A DNA stretch of 64,000 nucleotides from Nocardia concava NBRC 100430 (GTDB lineage Bacteria; Actinomycetota; Actinomycetes; Mycobacteriales; Mycobacteriaceae), in NCBI RefSeq assembly GCF_000308815.1, contig NZ_BAFX01000004.1:1-64000 (forward strand), written 5' to 3'. The notes under the pieces are model-generated. The model saw nothing but the letters and a program-made list of their open reading frames with translations. It was not told the origin of the DNA and made no database searches. The number at the start of each line of letters is the position of its first letter. Within the stretch, counting starts at the first letter, position 1. Of the stretch, positions 7,166-13,891 are shown piece after piece. A program made the translations under genes and the position numbers.

Positions 7166-8116
7166 TCAGTCCAGGGAGGTGATGACGCCGCCCGCCCGGC
7201 CCGCGTCGATCAGCTTGGTCAGCCAGTTGTGGTCGCCGGGACGGACATCGGTGATGGCCCAGCGGGTGTTGTCGTCGTAATCGGTGCGGGCGTCGTGTCC
7301 GGCCTCGACGAGTTCGGTGATGGTGCCGTTGGCGCGGAGGCTGTCGCGGGCCTCGGTGAGCACCTCGAGCGTGTCGTCCAGAACGTCCAGCAGCGCGGCC
7401 GCATTGGGTTCGCAGATGGCGCGGACCAGGTCCGGAGCGGTGGCGGCGACGCGGGTGCCGTCGCGGAACGAGCCCGCCGCCAGGCCGAGCGCCAGCGGGC
7501 CGCCGTTGGCGCCCTCGATGGCGAGGGCCTCGGCCAATACGTGGGGTAGGTGGGAGATGCGCGCGACCGCGCGGTCGTGCTCCACCGCCAGCACCGGCAC
7601 CACCACCGCGCCGCAGTCCAGCGCCAGCTGCGCGACACGCCGGAAGGGGTCGGCGTGCACGCCGGGATCCACGCTGACCGCCCAGGCCGCGTCCTTGAAC
7701 AGGTCGGGAGCCGATGCCGCCCAACCGGATTCATTGGTCCCGGCCATCGGGTGGCCGCCGACGTAGTGCGCGGTCAGCTCGTTGCGCTGCACGGCCGCGG
7801 CGACCGGGGCCTTCACGCTCACCACGTCGGTGAGCACGCAGCCGGGGGCGAAGGTCTTCACATCGGAGAGCACCGCGTCGATGGCGGGCATGGGCACGCC
7901 GACCACGATCAGCGCGTCGCGTCCGGCGGCCCGGGTGAGCACCGCCTCGACATCGCTGATCACGTCGTATCCGTCCATCCGGGCGGCCTTCGCGCCGACC
8001 TCGGACCGGTTGTAGCCGAACGCCTCGTACCCCGCCGCGGCGGCGGCGCGCAGCACCGATCCGCCGATCAAACCGGTACCCAGGACGCACACAGCTGGTT
8101 TCGGAGAGCCCGTCAT
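7166..8116 (-). CDS. tyrA: Prephenate dehydrogenase
   Basis: The 316-residue enzyme converts prephenate to 4-hydroxyphenylpyruvate with NAD(P)+ in tyrosine synthesis. The Rossmann site is VCVLGTGLIGGSVLRAAAAA at the N-terminus. The catalytic HPMAG motif is in YVGGHPMAGTNESG, and the dimerisation helices follow with EHDRAVARISHLPHVLAEAL. No ACT domain is present. The true start is ATG 8116 (MTGSPKP); an upstream open frame to 8455 only reflects the opposite gene. It is divergent from the TadA-associated gene, with 58 bp between them, the same arrangement as in Mycobacterium. Confidence 0.95.
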   Translation of the reverse strand: MTGSPKPAVCVLGTGLIGGSVLRAAAAAGYEAFGYNRSEVGAKAARMDGYDVISDVEAVLTRAAGRDALIVVGVPMPAIDAVLSDVKTFAPGCVLTDVVSVKAPVAAAVQRNELTAHYVGGHPMAGTNESGWAASAPDLFKDAAWAVSVDPGVHADPFRRVAQLALDCGAVVVPVLAVEHDRAVARISHLPHVLAEALAIEGANGGPLALGLAAGSFRDGTRVAATAPDLVRAICEPNAAALLDVLDDTLEVLTEARDSLRANGTITELVEAGHDARTDYDDNTRWAITDVRPGDHNWLTKLIDAGRAGGVITSLD

Positions 8117-8174
8117 GCGATCAGATTCGCATACGACTTCAACATTTCCCCCGAAGCGGACTACCGTTGCGGCC

Positions 8175-8714
8175 ATGGCAGCACAGCGCTCGAGCACGAA
8201 CAGGGCGGCGTCGGACGAGTTCGACGACGTGGAAGGGTTCGCAGTGGCGGTTGTCCGCGAGGAAGCCAACTGGAAAGTGACGCCCCTGAGCGAGGCGGCA
8301 CTGTCCAGTCTGTCCGCAGCGGAGCACGAATTGCGTGCGCTGCGAAGTTCCGGCGCGACATTCGGCCTGCTCGACGTCGACGACGAGTTCTTCATCATCC
8401 TGCGCCCGGGCCCCACCGGCAGCCGAATCCTGCTGTCGGACGCCACGGCCGCCATCGACTACGACATCGCGGCCGATGTGCTGGAGGAACTCAATATCGA
8501 GATTCCCGACATCGATCCCGACGAACTCGACGACATCGAGCCCTGGGAGGAGGGCGACCTCGGCGTGCTCGCCGATCTCGGCCTGCCCGAACCGGTGCTG
8601 GCCGTCATCCTCGCCGAGACCGACCTGTACCCGGACGAGCAGCTCGGCATGATCGCCCAGCGCCTCGGCTTCGCCAACGAGTTCTCCGCGGTCCTGGACA
8701 AGCTCCCGCGTTGA
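8175..8714 (+). CDS. tRNA adenosine deaminase-associated protein
   Basis: The product has 179 residues from ATG 8175. It is acidic and soluble, with FDDVEGFAVAVVREEANWKV at the start, then LLDVDDEFFIILRPGP, and a highly acidic patch around IPDIDPDELDDIEPWEE. This is the small family regularly found just upstream of tadA in actinobacteria. The role is thought to be linked to wobble deamination but the biochemistry is not known to me. Its TGA overlaps the putative TTG start of tadA, so the two are translationally coupled. Confidence 0.88.
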   Translation: MAAQRSSTNRAASDEFDDVEGFAVAVVREEANWKVTPLSEAALSSLSAAEHELRALRSSGATFGLLDVDDEFFIILRPGPTGSRILLSDATAAIDYDIAADVLEELNIEIPDIDPDELDDIEPWEEGDLGVLADLGLPEPVLAVILAETDLYPDEQLGMIAQRLGFANEFSAVLDKLPR

Positions 8715-9187
8715 TCGGCTCGCTCGCCTCCCACGCCTCCGACGAGGCGATGATGCGGGCCGCCATCGACGCGGCGCGGGCCGCCGACCCGCGCGACGTC
8801 CCCGTCGGTGCGGTCGTCTTCGACGCCGAGGGCCGCGAGCTGGCGCGCGCCGCCAATGCCCGTGAGGCCCTGGGCGATCCGACCGCCCACGCGGAAGTCC
8901 TGGCCCTGCGCGCCGCCGCCCAGGTGATGGGCGACGGCTGGCGGCTGGAAGGCGCGACCCTCGCCGTCACCCTCGAGCCCTGCACCATGTGCGCGGGCGC
9001 CCTCGTCCTGTCCCGCGTGGGCCGCCTCGTGTTCGGCGCCTGGGAGCCCAAGACCGGCGCCGTCGGCTCCCTCTGGGACGTCGTCCGTGACCGACGTCTC
9101 AATCACCGCCCCCAGGTCCGGGCCGGCGTCCTCGAACCCGAATGCGCCTCCCTCCTGGACGTTTTCTTCAAATCCCAGCGCCCCTGA
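8711..9187 (+). CDS. tadA: tRNA-specific adenosine deaminase
   Basis: The zinc-dependent deaminase motifs are clear: PTAHAEVLAL with the catalytic His and Glu, and EPCTMCAGALVLSR with the PCxxC ligands. TadA converts A34 to inosine in the arginine tRNA with anticodon ACG; such a tRNA is encoded at 1165. The product has 158 residues if translation starts at TTG 8711, which overlaps the preceding stop as TTGA. An ATG at 8750 would lose 13 N-terminal residues. The full length fits the family better, so I prefer TTG, with moderate confidence. Confidence 0.93.
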   Translation: MIGSLASHASDEAMMRAAIDAARAADPRDVPVGAVVFDAEGRELARAANAREALGDPTAHAEVLALRAAAQVMGDGWRLEGATLAVTLEPCTMCAGALVLSRVGRLVFGAWEPKTGAVGSLWDVVRDRRLNHRPQVRAGVLEPECASLLDVFFKSQRP

Positions 9188-9242
9188 CCCCCTTCTCCAG
9201 GCGATTTCAGGATCACCGGGGTGCTCAGGTAAAGTCACCTGC

Positions 9243-9330
9243 GGTGGCGTGTCCGAGCGGCCTAAGGAGCACGCCTCGAAAGCGTGTGAGGGGTAACCCC
9301 CCTCCGAGGGTTCAAATCCCTCCGCCACCG
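9243..9330 (+). tRNA. tRNA-Ser(CGA)
   Basis: The acceptor stem GGTGGCG pairs with CGCCACC (9323-9329) with discriminator G. The anticodon arm CACGC-CTCGAAA-GCGTG gives anticodon CGA, reading UCG. A long variable arm (GAGGGGTAACCCCCCTC) marks it as a class II tRNA. CCA is not encoded. Confidence 0.95.
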
Positions 9331-9335
9331 CTGAG

Positions 9336-9375
9336 GAGCCCCTCACCTGTTCCGACAGGTGAGGGGCTCTTTCTA
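9336..9375 (+). terminator. Rho-independent terminator after tRNA-Ser(CGA)
   Basis: GAGCCCCTCACCTGT pairs with ACAGGTGAGGGGCTC around a TCCG loop and is followed by TTTCT. It lies 5 bp after the tRNA. Confidence 0.85.
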
Positions 9376-9493
9376 TTTCCTGGAAGCCCGGAAGTAGCTC
9401 TTTATCCGAACGAAAAGGATTGGTTAAGGGGCACTTTCGAGGATTGCTTGCGACGCAGCACTTTCCGCGCGAGCGAGCAGCCAGGAGACCCCC

Positions 9494-9982
9494 ATGTCGT
9501 ACCCGCACCACCAGCAAGGTCGTCCGGCCTGCAGCCCGTTTCCGGCACCCACACCGCCTCCGCCCAGCGCCGCCGGAATCGTCGCCGCCCTGTTCGCACT
9601 GGGTCTCGGTGGGCTCGCCACCCTGGGTACCTTGCTGGGCTACTGGACGTGGTGGCACTTCTCCGCCGATATTCGCGAGATGGTCGGGACCGAGTCGTGG
9701 ATGGTCTGGCGTCCGCTGGCGGCCCTGCTGCTGGTAACCGGCGGCATCCTGCTCCTGCGCCGTCTGACCGTAGGCCGCGCACTGGTGATCACCGGCATCG
9801 TCGCGCAGTCCATCGAGACGATCAGCGTCTGGCGCGAATATCCGGCCCGCGACCTCGAATCGCTCATCTGGATGCTGGGCGTCGTCGGCTTCTACCTGAC
9901 CGTCGTCATCCTGGCCGCCCACCCCTCCACCACCCGCTGGATCCGAACCCGCGAATATCCCGCCACTCAGGCGATTTCGTAG
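9494..9982 (+). CDS. Small integral membrane protein of unknown function
   Basis: The 162-residue protein starts with a short polar, proline-rich cytoplasmic tail (about 27 residues) and then has about four hydrophobic segments: IVAALFALGLGGLATLGTLL, PLAALLLVTGGILLL, ALVITGIVAQSIETI and LIWMLGVVGFYLTVVILAA. AGGAGA precedes the ATG. This layout is common among mycolic-acid-containing actinobacteria, and no domain with known function is recognised. Its last 16 bp overlap the end of the convergent gene at 9967. Confidence 0.7.
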   Translation: MSYPHHQQGRPACSPFPAPTPPPPSAAGIVAALFALGLGGLATLGTLLGYWTWWHFSADIREMVGTESWMVWRPLAALLLVTGGILLLRRLTVGRALVITGIVAQSIETISVWREYPARDLESLIWMLGVVGFYLTVVILAAHPSTTRWIRTREYPATQAIS

Positions 9983-10263
9983 TGCAAGACCTTGTCGGTC
10001 CGCTCCAACAGGAACCGATCGTCCTCCGGGTAGTAAACGGCCTTCTCGATATCGGCCCCCGCAAACCCCTCGATGGCCGCGTACGACTCCCAGAAGCTCA
10101 GCGTGACAACCTCGGCCCGCTCCCCATCGACCCGGGTCAGCATCCAAGCCCCCCGATTCCCCGGAGTCTGCTTGTACTCCTTGATCCCGGTGTCCTCGAT
10201 GTACCTGACGTACTCGTCGACATCGGTCGCGCGGATCACCCCGCGCCAGATACGAGCGATCAT
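9967..10263 (-). CDS. Antibiotic biosynthesis monooxygenase (ABM) domain protein
   Basis: The 98-residue single-domain protein has the ferredoxin-like ABM fold pattern: MIARIWRGVIRATDVDEYVR at the start, a central GNRGAWMLTRVDGERAEVVT strand pair, and LSFWESYAAIEGFAG. Relatives include heme-degrading and quinone-forming monooxygenases as well as many proteins without a known substrate. No cofactor is predicted. The stop codon region overlaps the membrane gene on the other strand by 16 bp. The family is likely; the reaction is unknown. Confidence 0.7.
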   Translation of the reverse strand: MIARIWRGVIRATDVDEYVRYIEDTGIKEYKQTPGNRGAWMLTRVDGERAEVVTLSFWESYAAIEGFAGADIEKAVYYPEDDRFLLERTDKVLHYEIA

Positions 10264-10388
10264 CTCGGGATAATAGGCCCGAACAACAACTGCCCCAGCC
10301 CGTTTGGTGTGGAGCAGTTGGGTTTACGCATGCATACTCCCGGCCGGTGCGGGTGAGTTGGTCGGAGGCGTGGGCGCGGCGTGAGCTG

Positions 10389-10601
10389 TTAGGGCCAGCA
10401 CCAGTTCAGGGTGGCGGAGCCGGGGGTTGGGATGTGGACGCAGATGTTGATGGTGATGTAGGGAGCGTCCACGTTCGAGAGGGTGGGCTGGGCGGGGGAT
10501 GGGGTTGCAGGATCGGTTGCTGAGGCGGAGGGGGGTGCCAGGGCGAGAAGAGGGATGGCCAGTGCGGCGACCGCTGTCGTGCGGGCGATTCCTGCGCGCA
10601 T
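10389..10601 (-). CDS. Small secreted protein with two cysteines
   Basis: From ATG 10601, preceded by AGGGAG eight bases upstream, the product has 70 residues. A clear signal peptide (RTTAVAALAIPLLALAPPSA, cleavage near SASA) is followed by a proline-rich mature peptide of about 40 residues. It ends ITINICVHIPTPGSATLNWC then WP. The two cysteines could form one disulfide. Short exported peptides with this kind of ending occur in Nocardia-like genomes, but I know of no function. An open frame continues to 10718 without a ribosome site. Confidence 0.65.
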   Translation of the reverse strand: MRAGIARTTAVAALAIPLLALAPPSASATDPATPSPAQPTLSNVDAPYITINICVHIPTPGSATLNWCWP

Positions 10602-10763
10602 TTGATCAACTCCCTGAGGTTTCGCGAGCGTGATGACATAGGGGGCGGGGCGTGAAAAGGGTTGTGGGTATTCACGGTAACGGCGGAATGATGGATAGCT
10701 GAGAGGTTTCTGGGGCACCGTTCAGTGGGGGCACTCGGTGGTGCCCGCACTGTGATCGGGCGG

Positions 10764-11330
10764 TCAGGTGTGCAGGCCGCGAAGGAGGAGGTCGAGGACT
10801 CGGTTGACGGCGGTGGGGTAGGGCTCGTTGGGGGCGGCGTAGATCTGGAGGGTCATCAGGCGGCCGATGTCGGCGGGGGTGACGTCGGGGCGGAGGGTGC
10901 CGTCGGTGTGGGCCTGGGTGGTGAGGCGGTCTATGCGGTCGGTGATGGTGGTGCGGATTTCGGTGAGGGCTGGGTCGGCTTTGATGTCGGCGTGGAGGGT
11001 GGGTTCGATGGCGGATGCCGTTGCGCCCAGGCGGAGTTCGGCGCATTCGCGGAGTAGGCGGGCGAGGGCCTGCCAGGCGTCGGGGGATTCGCGTTCGGCG
11101 GTGGCGGCCAGGTCGGAGAGGGCCGAGAGGTAGGAGTGGGCGGCCGCGGTGATGAGGGCGCCGCGGTCGGGGAAGCGGCGGTAGAGGGTGCCTACGCCGA
11201 CACCGGCGGCGTCGGCGATTTCCTTCATGGAGACGTTGACGCCCTGCTCCCGGAAGACCAGTTGGGCGGCGGCCAGGATCTGGTCGCGATTGCTGCGGGC
11301 GTCGGCTCTGAGCTCGGCCGTTGTCCTCAC
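10764..11330 (-). CDS. TetR-family transcriptional regulator
   Basis: The 188-residue protein has a TetR helix-turn-helix at residues 14-60: RDQILAAAQLVFREQGVNVS, then KEIADAAGVGVGTLYRRFPD. The ligand-binding half is alpha-helical (AWQALARLLRECAELRLGA). It is divergent from the flavin monooxygenase at 11421. The 90-bp gap contains an 18+18-bp palindrome and a partial copy of its core, AGTGGACGAA, just upstream of this gene. This is the usual layout of a TetR repressor controlling itself and a drug-modifying enzyme; the inducer is unknown. Confidence 0.92.
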   Translation of the reverse strand: MRTTAELRADARSNRDQILAAAQLVFREQGVNVSMKEIADAAGVGVGTLYRRFPDRGALITAAAHSYLSALSDLAATAERESPDAWQALARLLRECAELRLGATASAIEPTLHADIKADPALTEIRTTITDRIDRLTTQAHTDGTLRPDVTPADIGRLMTLQIYAAPNEPYPTAVNRVLDLLLRGLHT

Positions 11331-11369
11331 CTCCGATAAAAGTGGACGAAATTCTTCCGTTTACTGTAC

Positions 11370-11408
11370 CTTGTTGGAAGTGGACGAAAATCGTCCACTT
11401 CCAACAAG
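11370..11408. promoter_or_regulatory. 39-bp perfect palindrome between tetR and monooxygenase
   Basis: CTTGTTGGAAGTGGACGA is followed by AAA and then its exact inverse, TCGTCCACTTCCAACAAG. A half-copy (AGTGGACGAAAT) lies at about 11341. The right edge abuts the AGAAGG ribosome site of the gene at 11421. A bound TetR repressor would block transcription. The same bases in mRNA would fold into a strong hairpin next to the ribosome site, so translational effects are also possible. Confidence 0.8.
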
Positions 11409-11420
11409 AAGGTGATGACG

Positions 11421-12530
11421 ATGAACAAGACGGTGTTGATCTCCGGAGGCGGGATCGGCGGCTCGACCGCCGCGTACTGGCTGGGGCGCAATGGATTCGA
11501 CGTGACGGTGGTCGAGCGGGCTGCCGCGCAGCGGTCCAGTGGGAACCCGATCGACGTGAAGGGGCCCGCGGTCGATGTGGTCGAGGGCATGGGGGTGATG
11601 CCGAAACTGCGTGCGGCGGCCTCGACGGTGGATCGGATGAGATTCGTGGACACGGTCGGAAGGAAGCGGTCGGGCTTGCGGCTCAGCGCTTTTCAGGATG
11701 GAGCGGGTGACCGTGAGGTCGAGGTCGCTCGGGCGGACCTGGCCGCGATCCTGCTCGACGCGGCCCGGGAGCATGCCGAAATCCGCTGGGCCGATTCGAT
11801 TTCCGGGGTCGCCCAGGACACGGACGGTGTGGATGTCACGTTCGAGAGCGGTGAATCCGCCCGCTACGACTACGTGATCGGGGCCGACGGTCTGCACTCG
11901 AATGTGCGGCGGCTGGTCTTCGGCGCGGAGTCGCAGTTCATCCGCCACATGGGCATGTACGCCGCGGCCCTGCCGGTCGAACGGGCCCTCGGCGACGAGC
12001 ACGAAGTGGTCATGCTCAATCTGCCGGGCCGGGCCATCTCGGTGCACCCGACCAAGGGAAAAGCGGTGGCGGCCTTCATGTTCCGCCAACCGGCGGTGCC
12101 CGGATTCGATCACCGCGACCTCGCCCAGCACAAGGCCCTGGTGGCCGAAGCCTTCGCCGGAGACCTCGGCATCTTCGCCGATTACCTCGATCAGCTGAAG
12201 GCCGCCGACGACCTCTACTTCGACTCGGTGAGCCGAATCAGCCTGCCGAGCTGGTCATCCGGCCGCGTCGCCCTGCTCGGCGACGCCGGATCCTCCCTCT
12301 CGCTCTTCGGCGACGGCTCCACCCTCGCCATCGCGGGCGGCTACACCCTCGCCGAGGAACTCACCCGCACCCCCGATCACCCGGCCACCGCCCTCGCGAC
12401 CTACGAACAGCGCCACCGCAAACTCGTCGAACCCAAGCAGCGCGGCTTCCGCGCCGCCACCGCCCTCATGGTCCCCGCCACCTCCGCGGGCATCGCGATC
12501 CGCAATACCGTCACCCGCTTCATGCGGTGA
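11421..12530 (+). CDS. FAD-dependent monooxygenase (PHBH-like)
   Basis: The 369-residue flavoprotein has the three fingerprints of group A aromatic hydroxylases: GGGIGGSTAAYWLGRNG at the N-terminus, the DG motif in YDYVIGADGLHSNVRR, and GRVALLGDAGSS near residue 290. Such enzymes use NAD(P)H and oxygen to hydroxylate aromatic or polyketide-like compounds; some inactivate antibiotics. The start is ATG 11421, eight bases after AGAAGG, although in-frame GTG 11412 and ATG 11415 exist. The divergent TetR gene and long operator suggest induction by the substrate. Its TGA directly abuts the TGA of the convergent gene. Confidence 0.88.
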   Translation: MNKTVLISGGGIGGSTAAYWLGRNGFDVTVVERAAAQRSSGNPIDVKGPAVDVVEGMGVMPKLRAAASTVDRMRFVDTVGRKRSGLRLSAFQDGAGDREVEVARADLAAILLDAAREHAEIRWADSISGVAQDTDGVDVTFESGESARYDYVIGADGLHSNVRRLVFGAESQFIRHMGMYAAALPVERALGDEHEVVMLNLPGRAISVHPTKGKAVAAFMFRQPAVPGFDHRDLAQHKALVAEAFAGDLGIFADYLDQLKAADDLYFDSVSRISLPSWSSGRVALLGDAGSSLSLFGDGSTLAIAGGYTLAEELTRTPDHPATALATYEQRHRKLVEPKQRGFRAATALMVPATSAGIAIRNTVTRFMR

Positions 12531-13733
12531 TCAGTACGTCGGGAGGACGTAGTCCTGGGTCTGGTCGAGCATCTTCATCATGATCGGGCGGAAGAGCTTG
12601 GTGGTCATGAGCTTTCCGATGCGCTGCATCACCTTCAGGCCGAGCTTCGAGGTGGGGAGCATCATTTGGATGCCGCCGCCGGGGAGCTCCTTGGCCTTCT
12701 CGAGGAACGGGGTCACCTGCGCCTCGTACCGAGCCAGCGCGGCCGGGAGATCGCCTGGGGTGGCGGCGATTTCACCGGCCAGCAGGTACGCGCCGACGAT
12801 GGCCATGGCGGTGCCCATGCCAGTCATCGGGGAGCCGCAGAATCCGGAGTCGCCGAGCAGGGTGACGCGGCCCTTGGACAGGGTCGGCATGTCGACGCGC
12901 ACGAGTTCGTCGAAGTAGAAGTCGGGAGCGTGCTCCAGTTCGGCGAGCGCCTCCGGAACCACCCAGCCCGCGTCGGCGAGCATGTCGCGAATCAGCTTGT
13001 GCTGGGTGGGGATATCGCCGCGCAGCGCGGGAATCTGGTCGGTGCGCAGGGTGATGATCGCCTTCGAGGTGGTGGGATCGTAGTCGGGCCGGATGCCGAG
13101 CGAGGCGCGCGGCACCACCCGCATGGACAGCCAGTCCGGTTCCGCGACGGCCGGGGTGGGCACGGTGTAGAAGGACATGTAGCCGCCGAGGAAGGTGGTG
13201 AACTGCTCCTCGGGTCCGAACACCAGCTTGCGGGTCCGCGAGTGCACGCCGTCCGCGCCGATCACCAGGTCGTAGCGCTCGCTGCGTCCCGAGTCGAATC
13301 CGACGGTCACCCCGTCGGCGTCCTGGTCGATGGTCTCGATCCAGTCGCCGTAGCGGTAGTCGAGTTCGCCTGCGGTACCGGCGAGTTCGGTGAGCAGCAC
13401 ATCATTGAGGTCGCCGCGGCTGATCTCGATATCGGCGACCGGCCCCTTGCCGTCGAACATCTCCATGGACATGCGGTAGACCGGGCTGCCGTCGGTCTTG
13501 ACGATGCTCATGCCTTTCTCGTGGAGCAGGCGCTTGTTGATGCCTTCCATCAGCCCCATGCGCTCGGCCACCTCGCGGCTGGGCCCGCGCAGATCCACGG
13601 CCTGTCCACCCGGTCGCGGGGCGGCGGCCCGCTCGACCACGGTGACGGCGATGCCCGCCCGAAGCAGTTGCAGCGCAACGGCGTTACCGGCGATGCCGCC
13701 GCCGGCGACGAGGATGTGGAGGTTGGTGCTCAT
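12531..13733 (-). CDS. FAD-dependent monooxygenase, second paralogue
   Basis: This 400-residue relative of the protein at 11421 keeps GGGIAGNAVALQLLRAG, YDLVIGADGVHSRTRK and GRVTLLGDSGFCGSP. The C-terminal tail is longer and basic, with a hydrophobic patch (GLKVMQRIGKLMTTKLFRP), which may touch membrane. The start at ATG 13733 follows GGGAGAGAT. The two monooxygenase genes are convergent with no base between their stop codons. Upstream are an AGACATATGTCT palindrome and further ATGTCTA copies, so it is probably under a different repressor from the first gene. The substrate is unknown. Confidence 0.87.
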   Translation of the reverse strand: MSTNLHILVAGGGIAGNAVALQLLRAGIAVTVVERAAAPRPGGQAVDLRGPSREVAERMGLMEGINKRLLHEKGMSIVKTDGSPVYRMSMEMFDGKGPVADIEISRGDLNDVLLTELAGTAGELDYRYGDWIETIDQDADGVTVGFDSGRSERYDLVIGADGVHSRTRKLVFGPEEQFTTFLGGYMSFYTVPTPAVAEPDWLSMRVVPRASLGIRPDYDPTTSKAIITLRTDQIPALRGDIPTQHKLIRDMLADAGWVVPEALAELEHAPDFYFDELVRVDMPTLSKGRVTLLGDSGFCGSPMTGMGTAMAIVGAYLLAGEIAATPGDLPAALARYEAQVTPFLEKAKELPGGGIQMMLPTSKLGLKVMQRIGKLMTTKLFRPIMMKMLDQTQDYVLPTY

Positions 13734-13768
13734 TGATCTCTCCCGGTCTGATGAAGAACTTCCGTCTA

Positions 13769-13817
13769 AGACATATGTCTAACAGAGTCTGAAACAAATG
13801 TCTAGAACAGATGTCTA
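13769..13817 (-). promoter_or_regulatory. Operator candidate upstream of the second monooxygenase
   Basis: AGACATATGTCT (13769-13780) is a perfect 12-bp palindrome 36 bp upstream of the start at 13733. The heptamer ATGTCTA recurs at 13775, 13798 and 13811. The pattern suggests a TetR- or MarR-type dimer binding site. No regulator gene is directly adjacent, so the partner is unknown. Confidence 0.5.
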
Positions 13818-13843
13818 AGAAGCCGTTCACCACCGGAAACGCA

Positions 13844-13876
13844 CTCGGCCCCCACCCGAATCGGGCAGGGGCCGAG
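13844..13876 (-). terminator. Hairpin downstream of mmpL
   Basis: CTCGGCCCC pairs with GGGGCCGAG, with an inner ACCCGA/TCGGGC stem. It lies 15 bp after the stop codon of the MmpL gene and before the operator of the next gene on this strand. There is no strong T-run, so termination is probable but not certain. Confidence 0.55.
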
Positions 13877-13891
13877 CGACTTACGAGCGGA

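Noticed and set aside
7550..8710. Long upstream extension of the tadA frame
   Set aside because: It overlaps tyrA and the TadA-associated gene in other frames; real TadA similarity starts near 8711.
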